Source: Marinobacterium marinum (GTDB taxonomy: Bacteria > Pseudomonadota > Gammaproteobacteria > Pseudomonadales > Balneatricaceae). From it: a DNA stretch of 64,000 nucleotides. Both the position numbers and the translations under genes were made by a program. The stretch lies in assembly GCF_013868415.1 (NCBI RefSeq), contig NZ_JACEMT010000030.1, positions 1-64,000 of the forward strand, written 5' to 3'. Below the pieces are notes generated by a model. The model worked only from the letters and a program-made list of their open reading frames with translations, had not been told where the DNA came from and searched no databases. Shown piece by piece: positions 9,653 to 18,150 of the stretch; the first letter of the stretch is position 1, and each line of letters opens with the position of its first letter.

Positions 9653-10009
9653 ATGGATATCGTTTACATACGTGAGCTGCAGGTCGAAACCGTGATTGGC
9701 ATCTACGACTGGGAGCGAGAGGTGCGACAGACCGTCTGTCTGGATCTGGAAATGGGTACGGATATTCGAGCGGCTGCAGCAACGGAAGATATCGACAGTA
9801 CACTGAACTACAAGACAGTCGCCAAGCGACTGAGCGCTTTTATTGGTGAAAGCGAGTTTCTGCTGGTCGAAACCATGGCCGAAGAGATTGCTCGAATCGT
9901 GCAGGACGAGTTCAATGTGCCCTGGTTGCGTCTGCGCTTGAGTAAGCCCGGCGCCGTGCGAGGGGCGCGAGATGTGGGCGTAATCATTGAACGGGGAGCA
10001 AAGAGCTGA
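9653..10009 (+). CDS. folB: Dihydroneopterin aldolase FolB
   Basis: Cleaves 7,8-dihydroneopterin to 6-hydroxymethyl-dihydropterin in folate synthesis. 118 residues, the typical size. It shows the N-terminal MDIVYIRELQVETVIGIYDW and the conserved substrate Glu in LVETMAEEIARIV, then LSKPGAVRGARDVGVIIER. A CAGGAGATAGG ribosome site precedes the ATG. Its TGA overlaps the folK ATG (ATGA), so the two successive pathway enzymes are translationally coupled. Confidence 0.95.
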   Translation: MDIVYIRELQVETVIGIYDWEREVRQTVCLDLEMGTDIRAAAATEDIDSTLNYKTVAKRLSAFIGESEFLLVETMAEEIARIVQDEFNVPWLRLRLSKPGAVRGARDVGVIIERGAKS

Positions 10010-10527
10010 TGACGCGGGTCTATCTCGGCCTGGGCAGCAATCGTGAGCGTGAACGCTATATCTGTGCGGCGCTTGATGCTCTGGCCGAGCGCTTTGGCAA
10101 GCTGTGTATTTCGTCGGTTTATGAAAGCGAGTCGGTCGGGTTCAAGGGCAGCAATTTCTATAACCTGGTGGTTGGACTGGATACCGGGTTGGGCGTGGCC
10201 GAGCTGTCGGCCTGTCTCAAGGGTATCGAAGATGACAATGGGCGGGACCGTACGGGGCCGCGTTTCAGTGCGCGGACGCTCGATATCGATATCCTGACCT
10301 ATGGCGATCGGAAGCAGCCGGAGTCTGGTGTACAGCTGCCTCGGGACGAAATACTGCATAATGCCTTCGTATTGAGGCCATTGGCCGAGCTGGCACCGGA
10401 TGTTTGTCACCCGGTGTTGGGCGATACCTATGAGGTGTTGTGGCAGCAATACGAGTATGAACAGGTGCTTTGGCCCGTCGATTTTGAGTGGCGCGGGCGC
10501 CGGATCTCGAACGGGAATCAGCCGTAG
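10009..10527 (+). CDS. folK: 6-hydroxymethyl-dihydropterin pyrophosphokinase FolK
   Basis: Transfers pyrophosphate from ATP to the FolB product, the next folate step. 172 residues. The start MTRVYLGLGSNRERER and the HPPK signature in DRTGPRFSARTLDIDILTYG (Mg/ATP site Asp pair) are clear, followed by LPRDEILHNAFVLRPLAELAP. The last 10 bases overlap tail to tail with the pteridine reductase gene on the other strand. Confidence 0.95.
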   Translation: MTRVYLGLGSNRERERYICAALDALAERFGKLCISSVYESESVGFKGSNFYNLVVGLDTGLGVAELSACLKGIEDDNGRDRTGPRFSARTLDIDILTYGDRKQPESGVQLPRDEILHNAFVLRPLAELAPDVCHPVLGDTYEVLWQQYEYEQVLWPVDFEWRGRRISNGNQP

Positions 10528-11255
10528 AGCGAACGCCCGCCATCAACGGCCAGAATGTGGCCGGTCACATAGCCGGCTTGGGCCAGGTAGAGTGCGGCTT
10601 CGGCAATGTCATCCGGTCGCCCGATACGGGCAAGCAGTGTCTTGCTCAACACATCTTGTTGTGCTTCCTCGCTGAGTGTCGCTTCGGCCTCGGGCCATAG
10701 AATGGGGCCGGGGGCGATGCCGTTAACACGAACCTCGGGGGCCAGTTCACGGGCTAGAGTCAGTGTCATCATGCGTAATCCCGCCTTGGCGATGGAGTAC
10801 ACCGGATAGTCGGACAAGCCGCGCTCGGCATGCACGTCGATCAGGTTGATGATGCTGCCACGGGATTGTTTGAGCAGAGGGTGAAGCCCCTGGCTCAGGA
10901 AAAAGGGGGCTCGCAGATTGCTGTTGACCAGTTTGTCCCAGTCTGCCTGGTTGACACTTCCGATCGGTGTCGGATAAAAGCTGGACGCATTATTGACCAG
11001 CAGGTCGAGGGCGCCGGAATGCCGGATATCGGCAGTCAGGCGGGCGACATCTTCCATTTGGTCCAGGTCGGCTTGCAGGCAGAAGCAGCTGCCGGGGCGG
11101 GCCCGGTTCAGGGCATCTCGCAGTGCACAGGCCTCGGTACTGGAGTGGCGGTAGTGCAGAATAATGTCATAACCGGCTCTGTGCAGGTGGCGGGCGATAC
11201 TGGCACCGATGCGGCGAGCGGCTCCGGTGATCAGAGCGCGTGGAGGTTGATTCAT
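10518..11255 (-). CDS. Pteridine reductase-like short-chain dehydrogenase (FolM type)
   Basis: A 245-residue SDR oxidoreductase. The cofactor loop TGAARRIGASIARHL has Arg-Arg in place of the usual Gly-Xaa-Gly spacing, as in pteridine reductases and FolM rather than FabG. The catalytic YSIAKAG (YxxxK) follows, and the tail YVTGHILAVDGGRSL is standard SDR. The likely reaction is NADPH-dependent reduction of dihydrofolate, dihydromonapterin or dihydrobiopterin. The location beside folB-folK and in an operon with cca (ATGA overlap at 11252-11255) supports a pterin role, but the substrate is inferred. Confidence 0.8.
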   Translation of the reverse strand: MNQPPRALITGAARRIGASIARHLHRAGYDIILHYRHSSTEACALRDALNRARPGSCFCLQADLDQMEDVARLTADIRHSGALDLLVNNASSFYPTPIGSVNQADWDKLVNSNLRAPFFLSQGLHPLLKQSRGSIINLIDVHAERGLSDYPVYSIAKAGLRMMTLTLARELAPEVRVNGIAPGPILWPEAEATLSEEAQQDVLSKTLLARIGRPDDIAEAALYLAQAGYVTGHILAVDGGRSLYG

Positions 11256-12382
11256 GAGACGGCTTCCCGGTAACGCATGCAGTGTTCCAGTTGGCGTTGT
11301 GCCAATGCCTCGCCCAGGGCTTTGCCGGTATAACCTTCTGCCATGAGTGCGTGGCTATCGATGGCTTTTATCTCCTGCAACAATTGCTGCAGGGCGGTCA
11401 GGCGTTTTTCCGGCAAGCCGGGTGTGATGGCGCGCCCGATCATCAGCAGGTCTTCCAGTGGCTCGGGACGTCGCAGCAGATCCAGTCCTTTCAGCGTGAG
11501 CAGGCGCTGCTCGGCGTCGAGCTGATCAAACTGGCCCAGTGCCCGGCCATGCTCGCGGTTCTTCAGTGCCAGGTCGCGGAAGCGGTTGGGAATCCGCAGG
11601 TGGTTGCACAGTTCGATAATGAGGGCCCGGGCATCCTTAAGGGAAAGGTGCTCGGTCAGCGTCCAGGTCAGCAGAGCAAAAACGCGTTCGGCTGGTTGAG
11701 GGGGGGAGAGGTGAGCAAGCAGCTGCTGTAAGCGATCACATGACAGGTTGATGCAGTCGGGGAGTACCTGGCCGAGTGCTCCGACCTGTTGCAACAACTG
11801 AAAAAAACATGCAGGTGAACGCGTGCTCAGTGCACGCTGGCATTCCTGCCAGACCCGTTCGGGGGTTAAATGCTCCAGTTCGTCGCCGCGACTGATGTCG
11901 CTCAGCAGGGCCAGCGTTTCCTCTGCTACTTTGAAGCCCAAATGGGCAAAGCGGGCATAGAAGCGGGCGACGCGGAGTACCCGTAAGGGGTCTTCGGTAA
12001 AAGCGGGCGAAACATGGCGTAGCAGACGCAGTGCCAGGTCGCGACGGCCGCCGCAGGGATCATGCAGCTCACCATCTTCACTTTGGGCGATGGCATTGAT
12101 GGTCAGGTCGCGGCGAATCAGGTCATCTTCAAGTGTGACCTCGGGGCTGGCGTGGAAGGTGAAGCCAGTGTAGCCCTTGCCGCTCTTGCGTTCGGTTCGA
12201 GCCAGGGCGTATTCCTCGCCGGAATCCGGGTGCAGGAAGACAGGGAAGTCCTGGCCGACGGGTTTGAAGCCGCGCGCCAGCATGTCATCGGGCGTTGCTC
12301 CGACCACCACCCAGTCCCGATCCTTGACCTCAAGGCCCAACAGCCGGTCTCTGACGGCACCGCCAACCAGGTAGATATCCAT
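11252..12382 (-). CDS. cca: tRNA CCA-adding nucleotidyltransferase
   Basis: Adds or repairs the 3'-CCA end of tRNA. 376 residues. The class II nucleotidyltransferase head has [23 protein letters not shown] with the metal Asp pair in KDRDW, and then [10 protein letters not shown] and [15 protein letters not shown] for nucleotide selection. Compared with the E. coli enzyme (412 residues) the C-terminal part is short and no HD phosphohydrolase motif was seen, so this copy is probably a pure nucleotidyltransferase. Its start abuts the glpE stop. Confidence 0.94.
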   Translation of the reverse strand: MDIYLVGGAVRDRLLGLEVKDRDWVVVGATPDDMLARGFKPVGQDFPVFLHPDSGEEYALARTERKSGKGYTGFTFHASPEVTLEDDLIRRDLTINAIAQSEDGELHDPCGGRRDLALRLLRHVSPAFTEDPLRVLRVARFYARFAHLGFKVAEETLALLSDISRGDELEHLTPERVWQECQRALSTRSPACFFQLLQQVGALGQVLPDCINLSCDRLQQLLAHLSPPQPAERVFALLTWTLTEHLSLKDARALIIELCNHLRIPNRFRDLALKNREHGRALGQFDQLDAEQRLLTLKGLDLLRRPEPLEDLLMIGRAITPGLPEKRLTALQQLLQEIKAIDSHALMAEGYTGKALGEALAQRQLEHCMRYREAVS

Positions 12383-12699
12383 CAGCGTTCGCAGCGCTCA
12401 GGGCACTGGGTGCGCCAGGCCTCGAAGCCGCCGTCCAGACTATACACTTCGTCAAAGCCCTGATGTGCCAGATAGGCGGCCGCAGATTGGCTGCTGATGC
12501 CGTGGTAGCAGCAGACGATCAGGGGGGCGTCAAAGTCGGCCTGGCCGACATATTCGGGCAGATTGTGGTTGTTCAGGTTGTAAGCGCCGCTGATGTGTAG
12601 TTCGGCATAGCTGCCTTCGTCACGGATGTCGACGATTTGGGCGCCCTGATCGATCAGTTCACAGGCTTGTGCGGTGTTGATACAGCGGTAATCGGTCAA
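12382..12699 (-). CDS. glpE: Thiosulfate sulfurtransferase GlpE (single-domain rhodanese)
   Basis: A 105-residue cytosolic rhodanese that moves sulfane sulfur from thiosulfate to cyanide, thioredoxin or other thiols. The active-site loop CCYHGISSQS carries the catalytic Cys in a six-residue loop as in GlpE (CYHGNS). The entry motif IVDIRDEGSYAELHISGA is typical. The gene lies 3 bases after apaH and overlaps cca by one base, so it belongs to one tight operon. Confidence 0.92.
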   Translation of the reverse strand: MTDYRCINTAQACELIDQGAQIVDIRDEGSYAELHISGAYNLNNHNLPEYVGQADFDAPLIVCCYHGISSQSAAAYLAHQGFDEVYSLDGGFEAWRTQCPERCER

Positions 12700-12702
12700 A
12701 AT

Positions 12703-13524
12703 TCATTCTCCGGGTGTTCGGTTGCCGGGGCAGGGCTGGCTGAACCAGTTGCCGTCCTCCAGTCTAACGGCTGTCAGGGCATTTCCCCAAACGCAGCCGC
12801 TGTCGAGGGCGGTGATGTCCGGCAATTGATTGAAGCCGAAGGCGGCCCAGTGCCCAAACAGTTGGTGACGTTTAAGCGGTTTTTCACGTGGTTGCTCAAA
12901 CCAGGGGGCGTATCCGTCCGGAGCCGTGCCGGGACTGCCGTTGGCCTTGAACTCCAGAGTGCCGTCGGCCTGAATAAAACGCATGCGAGTCAGATAGTTG
13001 GTGATGGCTCGCCAGCGGTTATGGCCAGCCAGATCGTTGCGCCAGCGGTAGGGGCGATTGCCATACATATGATGAAAGAATTCAAGGTGCTCGGGCCCTT
13101 GCAGCACCTGTTCCAGTTCATGGGCATACGAGCGTGCCTGTTTCAGTGACCAGATATGTGGAATGCCGGCATGGGTCATGACATACCCCAATGCCTTGTC
13201 CTCATGCAGCAAGGGGCGGTGGCGTAACCAGTGCATCAGGACATCGCAATCGGGGGCCTGAAGAATGGGATCCAGTGTGGGGTGGGTCTTGCGGCCGACG
13301 CCGGCATGCAGGGCCAGCAGGTGGAGATCATGGTTGCCGAGGACCGTAATCACGCGATCGCCCAATTGACGGATATAACGAAGGGTTTCAAGCGAGCGGG
13401 GGCCACGGTTCACCAGATCTCCTGTCAGCCAAAGCCGATCTGCTTCGGTGAATTTGATCTGCTCCAGCAGGTACCGGAACTCGTCGTAACAGCCCTGAAT
13501 ATCTCCGATCGCGTAGGTTGCCAT
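12703..13524 (-). CDS. apaH: Symmetrical bis(5'-nucleosyl)-tetraphosphatase ApaH
   Basis: Hydrolyses Ap4A to two ADP and also removes Np4A caps from RNA in bacteria. 273 residues. The metallophosphatase motifs are intact: YAIGDIQGCYDEF, LTGDLVNRGPRSLETLR and VLGNHDLHLLAL. It is the first gene of the apaH-glpE-cca-pteridine reductase operon. In Pseudomonas and E. coli apaH follows ksgA-apaG, which are absent here. Confidence 0.96.
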   Translation of the reverse strand: MATYAIGDIQGCYDEFRYLLEQIKFTEADRLWLTGDLVNRGPRSLETLRYIRQLGDRVITVLGNHDLHLLALHAGVGRKTHPTLDPILQAPDCDVLMHWLRHRPLLHEDKALGYVMTHAGIPHIWSLKQARSYAHELEQVLQGPEHLEFFHHMYGNRPYRWRNDLAGHNRWRAITNYLTRMRFIQADGTLEFKANGSPGTAPDGYAPWFEQPREKPLKRHQLFGHWAAFGFNQLPDITALDSGCVWGNALTAVRLEDGNWFSQPCPGNRTPGE

Positions 13525-13634
13525 GTCATATCCGTGTCAATGAAAAAGATGATGATAGCTTAGTGTCGAACTGAGCGTGAACCTGAAAGTATTTGTTTTG
13601 ATTGAAGTCTTTTAATTTTTACAAAACAAACAGA

Positions 13635-13692
13635 TGTATTATTTCATCCCTTAGGCCACTGTTAAGGAGTGGCCGGGCTGTGAAATAATACA
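13635..13692. repeat. Nested palindrome / large hairpin upstream of apaH
   Basis: A perfect 12-bp inverted repeat TGTATTATTTCA (13635-13646) and TGAAATAATACA (13681-13692) encloses a second perfect stem GGCCACT (13654-13660) and AGTGGCC (13668-13674). The whole can fold into one long interrupted hairpin or cruciform. It lies between the divergent starts of apaH and a small unknown gene. It could be a regulatory RNA leader, a REP-like unit or a twin binding site. No T run follows on either strand, so a simple terminator is less likely. Confidence 0.6.
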
Positions 13693-13773
13693 GTGATCCC
13701 ATAAAGGTCGTATTACTCGTATGTGCTTGTTTTATCCGGATAGGCACTGGCTGCTGGTGGCCGGTTATCGGGT

Positions 13774-14073
13774 TTGAATTCGCAGGCTGAAATTCATTTA
13801 ATCGAGTCTCGTCTACAGACGGCTGGCAGGGTCGAGTCAGCGGCAACAGGGCATAACGAGGAGGCTGCGGGCAGTATCTGGTTGCCGCTTTTGAAAGCGC
13901 TGGAGAGCTTTTTGGATGTGGGTGATGCCATTAAGCGCAGACGTACCGCCAATCGTATCTATCGTGACCTAGGTAATCAACGGATCAGCAGTAATCGTGC
14001 AGCTGACGAACTCAAGGCCTTGAACAAGCGTCAGCAGGGAGGCTGGCTGTTGGAGCGTGTATCCAAATCATAA
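13774..14073 (+). CDS. Small hypothetical protein
   Basis: An open frame of 99 residues starting at TTG; no in-frame ATG exists downstream and a stop lies just upstream. The C-terminal 50 residues (RRRTANRIYRDLGNQRISSN to the end) are basic, helical and look like a real protein rather than noise. There is no signal peptide and no recognised domain. The ribosome site is weak. It stands alone between apaH (divergent) and lldD (convergent). Function unknown. Confidence 0.45.
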   Translation: MNSQAEIHLIESRLQTAGRVESAATGHNEEAAGSIWLPLLKALESFLDVGDAIKRRRTANRIYRDLGNQRISSNRAADELKALNKRQQGGWLLERVSKS

Positions 14074-14186
14074 AAGTTATTAAAAATGATAAATCACGGT
14101 TTCGGCCAAGCTCTGGTCAGGTGCGGTAGCACAGCTGCTTTAGGGATAAAGCAGCAGGCTGGGGGGATCTGGACGCTGTTTTAGCG

Positions 14187-14216
14187 GCTAAGCCCCATGT
14201 TTTATTGGGGCTTAGC
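14187..14216 (-). terminator. Hairpin terminator after lldD
   Basis: A perfect 10-bp stem GCTAAGCCCC (14187-14196) and GGGGCTTAGC (14207-14216) with a 10-base loop, 8 bases beyond the lldD stop codon. No strong T run follows on the minus strand, but the position and stability suit transcription termination or 3'-end protection. Confidence 0.6.
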
Positions 14217-14224
14217 GGTGTGGC

Positions 14225-15403
14225 TCAGTCGCTTGCAGACGTGTAGCGGGTTGGACGGTACTGCAGGTGCTCGGCCCCCAGGTCGGTAACGGAGCTGACG
14301 CCCAATAGGGCCATGGAACGCTCGATTTCGGTTTTGAGCAGTGTCAGGGCCCGTTCTACACCGCGCTCTCCGCCTGATGCGAGGCCATACAGATAGGGCC
14401 GACCGATAGAGCAGGCGTCTGCGCCTTGTGCCAGGGCCTTGATAATGTGTACACCACGGCGAATGCCGCCGTCCACAATCAGCTCCAGTCGATTACCGAC
14501 AGCCTCACGGATAGGGGCGATACAGTCGATTGGCGCTGGAGCCCCCTCCAGTTGTCGTCCGCCGTGATTGGAAATCATCAGAGCCGTAGCACCGATATCG
14601 GCTGCACGCCGGGCGTCTTCAGGTGTCTGCAGGCCCTTGATCACGAAGGGGCCATCCCATTGCTCGGCCAGCCAGGCGGCATCTTCCCAGGTGACGGTAC
14701 GGTCGAATTGGCTGTTAACGTAATCGATCAGTGCCATGGCGCCCTGGCCCAGCGCATCTACCCGGTGGATTACATTGGCGAGCCGGAAGTCCGAGTCGCG
14801 GGTCAGGTTGTACAGCCACTCGAAGCTGGTGCCATAGCTGAGCAGGTTGCGCGGCGTGATTCTGGGAGGCATGGTCATGCCGTTGTACAGGTCACGCTCT
14901 CGATTGCCGGCCAGAGGGGTATCGACTGTCAGGCAGAGTGCCTGATAGCCGCTGTGCTTGCAGCGCTGGACGAATTCACGGGTCAGTTCTCTGTCCTTGA
15001 GAATGTAGATCTGAAACATTTTCGGTCCGGGAGTCTCGGCCGCTACATCTTCCAGGCTGGTGGTCGCCATGGTGGACAGGCCATAGAGCGTGCCGAAGGT
15101 ATCGGCAGCACGGCAGGCACCAAGTTCCTTTTCGTGATGAAACAGGCGCGACATGCCGGTCGGAGAAAGAAAAAACGGCAGTTGCAGTTCGGTTCCCAGC
15201 ACATGAGTCGTCAGATCGATTTTATCCACATTGCGCAGGTAGCTTGGCAGCAGTTCGTAGTCGTCGAATGCCTGTGTATTCCGGCGCATGCTCCATTCAT
15301 CATCGGCACCACCATCAATGTAATGGAACATGGGGGCCGGCAGTTTGCGCTTGGCGCGCTTGCGCAGGTCGGAAATATTGTGGCACTGGGACAGTGAGGG
15401 CAT
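14225..15403 (-). CDS. lldD: FMN-dependent L-lactate dehydrogenase / alpha-hydroxyacid dehydrogenase
   Basis: A 392-residue enzyme of the FMN-dependent alpha-hydroxyacid dehydrogenase family, membrane-associated in LldD where electrons pass to quinone. The N-terminal APMFHYIDGGADDEWS, the catalytic His with substrate Arg in ISNHGGRQLEGAPAPID and the FMN-phosphate loop IVDGGIRRGVHIIKAL are all present. The adjacent lldR regulator supports L-lactate as substrate. Other 2-hydroxyacids such as glycolate or mandelate cannot be excluded from sequence. It is 34 bases downstream of lldR. Confidence 0.87.
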   Translation of the reverse strand: MPSLSQCHNISDLRKRAKRKLPAPMFHYIDGGADDEWSMRRNTQAFDDYELLPSYLRNVDKIDLTTHVLGTELQLPFFLSPTGMSRLFHHEKELGACRAADTFGTLYGLSTMATTSLEDVAAETPGPKMFQIYILKDRELTREFVQRCKHSGYQALCLTVDTPLAGNRERDLYNGMTMPPRITPRNLLSYGTSFEWLYNLTRDSDFRLANVIHRVDALGQGAMALIDYVNSQFDRTVTWEDAAWLAEQWDGPFVIKGLQTPEDARRAADIGATALMISNHGGRQLEGAPAPIDCIAPIREAVGNRLELIVDGGIRRGVHIIKALAQGADACSIGRPYLYGLASGGERGVERALTLLKTEIERSMALLGVSSVTDLGAEHLQYRPTRYTSASD

Positions 15404-15437
15404 GGTGCTTTCCTTGAGTAGGGCGTCAGAAGCGGAT

Positions 15438-16154
15438 TCAGGTGTTCAGACTGTCAACGACGGCATCGATATGGGCTCGTGCTGCGCGCCGGGCGGCAGC
15501 AGGGTTACGCTGCTCAATAGCACGGTAGATACGCCGATGCTGGGTGCGCAGCTGGTTTTTGATACTGTCCTGAAAATACAGCTTGTCAGAGGTATCGAAC
15601 ACGAAGCTGACCATCAGGTCACGGATGCTGTTCAACGCCAGTAACAGGATAGGGCTGTGTGCCGCGGCATAGAGTGCATGGTGGAAGTGCATATCCCGTT
15701 CGGCGTGATCGGCTGCGCTGTCGCGTTCGGGGTGCTCGTCCACCAGAGCTTCATACACGGCTTTCAGCTTGTCCATGTCTTCCTCGGTTGCTCGCTGAGC
15801 GGCGAGGTAAGCCGCTTCGCCTTCCAGCAGGCGACGGACTTCCAACAGGGATTCCAGCGTCTGTGGATGGTTTTGCAGCAGCTGTTGCAGCGGGGATCCC
15901 GGTTCCAGGCGCTGCAGTTGTGGCTGCATATCACCAAAATTGCAGACATAGTGGCCACTGCCGCGACGGGCTTCAATCACGCCTCGGGTGCGCAGGACCT
16001 TTAGCGCCTCCCTGAGCGTGTTGCGAGAAACCTTGAGACGTTCTACCAGTTTGCGTTCGGAGGGCAGCCGCCCGCCTGCCTTGAGTCGACCGTCAAGAAT
16101 CATGGCTTCAATTTGGCGTGCGACCAGTTCAGGCAGTGAGTGAGAAGAAGGCAT
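15438..16154 (-). CDS. lldR: GntR/FadR-family regulator LldR
   Basis: A 238-residue regulator. The N-terminal winged helix (about 5-75) includes GGRLPSERKLVERLKVSRNT and LREALKVLRTRGVIEARRGSG, the GntR signature. The C-terminal FCD ligand-binding domain follows (about 95-230), with metal and ligand-site helices such as ERDMHFHHALYAAAHS. It sits directly upstream of lldD on the same strand, so it likely controls the lactate pathway in response to L-lactate. A palindrome of the FadR/LldR type lies upstream at 16313-16323. Confidence 0.85.
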   Translation of the reverse strand: MPSSHSLPELVARQIEAMILDGRLKAGGRLPSERKLVERLKVSRNTLREALKVLRTRGVIEARRGSGHYVCNFGDMQPQLQRLEPGSPLQQLLQNHPQTLESLLEVRRLLEGEAAYLAAQRATEEDMDKLKAVYEALVDEHPERDSAADHAERDMHFHHALYAAAHSPILLLALNSIRDLMVSFVFDTSDKLYFQDSIKNQLRTQHRRIYRAIEQRNPAAARRAARAHIDAVVDSLNT

Positions 16155-16312
16155 AGGGGTAGAAGGATCCGATTGGCTGGCGTGAGGTCAAATCTAGCGG
16201 TATCGATATGTTTGTGGCAATAGAGCGTGATTGAATAAAGTGTTAATTGTTTGTAACTAATTGATTTTTATTTAATAAAAAATATTTTTCGAGTTCTTTG
16301 TTGGCCCTTTTC

Positions 16313-16323
16313 TGGTTGGACCA
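16313..16323. promoter_or_regulatory. Candidate LldR operator
   Basis: The string TGGTTGGACCA is a perfect half-site palindrome TGGT-n3-ACCA, the spacing expected of FadR-subfamily GntR regulators. It lies 159 bases upstream of the lldR start in the AT-rich gap between lldR and the Nramp-like gene. A looser relative, ATTGGTCCAGCCAAT, occurs at 17930-17944 upstream of the transporter gene. Confidence 0.45.
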
Positions 16324-16333
16324 ATCGGGGATC

Positions 16334-16360
16334 CCCCCGGTATCCGAAACGTACCGGGGG
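16334..16360 (-). terminator. Hairpin after the Nramp-like gene
   Basis: A 9-bp GC-rich stem CCCCCGGTA (16334-16342) and TACCGGGGG (16352-16360) with a 9-base loop begins about 9 bases past the transporter stop codon. No long T run follows on the minus strand. It would separate the transporter transcript from lldR-lldD. Confidence 0.55.
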
Positions 16361-16369
16361 AGGTGTGAA

Positions 16370-17683
16370 TCAAGACAACCAGAACCTCAGGTAAAGGTAG
16401 GCACAGGCAAACCCGATCATTACGGCAATCGAGAAGCGGCTATACATAACCATCATTCCACCTGGCTGGCAGGCCTTGGGAACGTGGTCGGCCGTGATCA
16501 CCTTGTGGTTCAGGTAGGCGATGAGGGGAGCCGTGATAAAGGCAATCGTAGCGGCCATATCGATCAGGCTGGTCAGTGACGTCATGAAGAACTGGTAGGT
16601 CAGGGCTGCTCCTGCTCCCATTGCGACCAGAGTCCCTACATAAAAAGGGTCGGACTCGTTCAGAATATGGTCATCCTGATCTTCGGGAATGTTTTGCCAA
16701 CGGCGATGCAGTGAAGACAAGGCGCGCGGGAAGGCATCCATGATGGCCAGCAGGCTGGAATAGATAATGGCCAGTGCGGCAATGCCGATGACCGGTCCGG
16801 CAGCGCTGCCGAAAACGGCTTCGTACAGGCTGATCAGCTGTGCCGAGAAGGCTGCCGAGCCGGACTGTAGCTCAATGCCCTTGTCATGCATCAGGCCGGC
16901 ACCCAGCAGCATGAAACAAATCGCCAGCAGCAGGGTGCCGACAAAGCTGATATTAAAATCGAAGCGACTCTGGCCCAGAGTTGGGGGGTGTTCGCTGTTG
17001 TCCGCCTTGGCCTTGGCCCAAAGGGACTGCCATACAGATGCATCCAGTGGCACGGGCATCCATCCAATCAGGGCGGCAACAAACATCAGGCCAGCAATAT
17101 CCAGTTGTGTGGGCAGTAACTGGATGTTGTCACTGCTCCAGTCGATTTCGGGGATGATGGTCGCGGTTGCGATCAGTGTGCATACCATCATGATGACCAC
17201 GAGAAACTTGGTCACACGCTCCAGTGTATTGTAGTGGCCAATGATGAGCACGGCTGATGTGGCAGCAATCAGACCCAGGGCCATCCAGTGTGTGGGCAGG
17301 GTCAGGGCAAATACGACCTTGATCAGTCCGGCCGACATGAGTGCCAGTGCGGAAACTGCAAACAGCAGTGAGCTGAGCGTAATCAGGAGATAGGCGACCA
17401 GCACCCAGCGTCCCTGGCGACGATAGGCCTCCAGCAAAGTCGTACCGGTCGCGGGGAAGTAGTCGCTGGCAAAGCGGAATGCCGGATATTTGACCGCATT
17501 GGCCACGATGACGATCAATAGCAGTGCCAGTCCATAGAGTGCCCCGGCGCGTGTCGATTGTACCAGGTGAGAGGTGCCGACACTGGTCGCGGCAAACAGC
17601 AGGCCCGGGCCCAGGATATTCAGTTGGTTCAGCCATGACGGTTTGGCCGCCTCGGTGGGCTGCAGGGGGAGTGTGCGTTTCAT
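16370..17683 (-). CDS. Nramp-fold transporter lacking the canonical metal-binding motif
   Basis: A 437-residue membrane protein with about 11 hydrophobic segments and Nramp-family character (GPGLLFAATSVGTSHLVQ in TM1, GWMPVPLDASVWQSLW in TM6). The canonical TM1 DPGN metal motif is replaced by a TSVGTSH-like segment (about 33-39), and the TM6 MPH motif by MPVPLD (about 209-214). Divergent clades of the Nramp superfamily with such changes exist and may carry Mg, Al or other substrates, so classical Mn/Fe transport should not be assumed. It occupies the place where a lactate permease often lies relative to lldR-lldD, but is 215 bases away and has its own terminator. Confidence 0.78.
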   Translation of the reverse strand: MKRTLPLQPTEAAKPSWLNQLNILGPGLLFAATSVGTSHLVQSTRAGALYGLALLLIVIVANAVKYPAFRFASDYFPATGTTLLEAYRRQGRWVLVAYLLITLSSLLFAVSALALMSAGLIKVVFALTLPTHWMALGLIAATSAVLIIGHYNTLERVTKFLVVIMMVCTLIATATIIPEIDWSSDNIQLLPTQLDIAGLMFVAALIGWMPVPLDASVWQSLWAKAKADNSEHPPTLGQSRFDFNISFVGTLLLAICFMLLGAGLMHDKGIELQSGSAAFSAQLISLYEAVFGSAAGPVIGIAALAIIYSSLLAIMDAFPRALSSLHRRWQNIPEDQDDHILNESDPFYVGTLVAMGAGAALTYQFFMTSLTSLIDMAATIAFITAPLIAYLNHKVITADHVPKACQPGGMMVMYSRFSIAVMIGFACAYLYLRFWLS

Positions 17684-18150
17684 GCAGAGCTGTCTCTTAT
17701 AGATTGTTATTAATATCAGGCATCAAGATAGTGATCCGGTAGCCCGTTATTGCCCGCTTTTCAGGTATGTTGGGGACGACCGGAAAAGGCAGAATTCAGC
17801 AGCGTGCGTAAACTAGCAATAGCCTGTATATACCGGCAAGTACCTGTTTTGAAATATGAGGCATATTATTTTTATCTATTTGTTTTAAAAGGATTTTATT
17901 TGGTGTCTCTGTGGCGGCGTCTAGCCGTTATTGGTCCAGCCAATTTGAGAGTCCAGTCAAGATTTACTGGGGTACGAAGGCGGGTGGATAAGGAACCAAA
18001 TGCTGTTCCTGCGCTGTCGCATTCTGTCGATAGAACGGGCTGGCGATATTGCATGCTTTCGATTGTGAGAGGTAGCTGAAGAACGACTGGTACAAATGGG
18101 TAAAGATTGCGCAGAGGTGGTTCGGGCGGACAATTGACGTGTAGTGAAAC
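17684..18150. other. Gene-free gap before the island
   Basis: No coding sequence is supported. The stretch is AT-rich at 17840-17910 and includes ATTGGTCCAGCCAAT (17930-17944), a spaced palindrome resembling the LldR-like site. A 109-codon plus-strand frame (17750-18079) has no ribosome site, no recognisable domain and atypical composition and was not accepted. The upstream promoter of the Nramp-like gene must lie at the left end of this gap. Confidence 0.5.

Noticed and set aside
17750-18079. A 109-codon plus-strand frame before the island
   Set aside because: No ribosome site, no domain and atypical composition; it covers an AT-rich promoter-like stretch.
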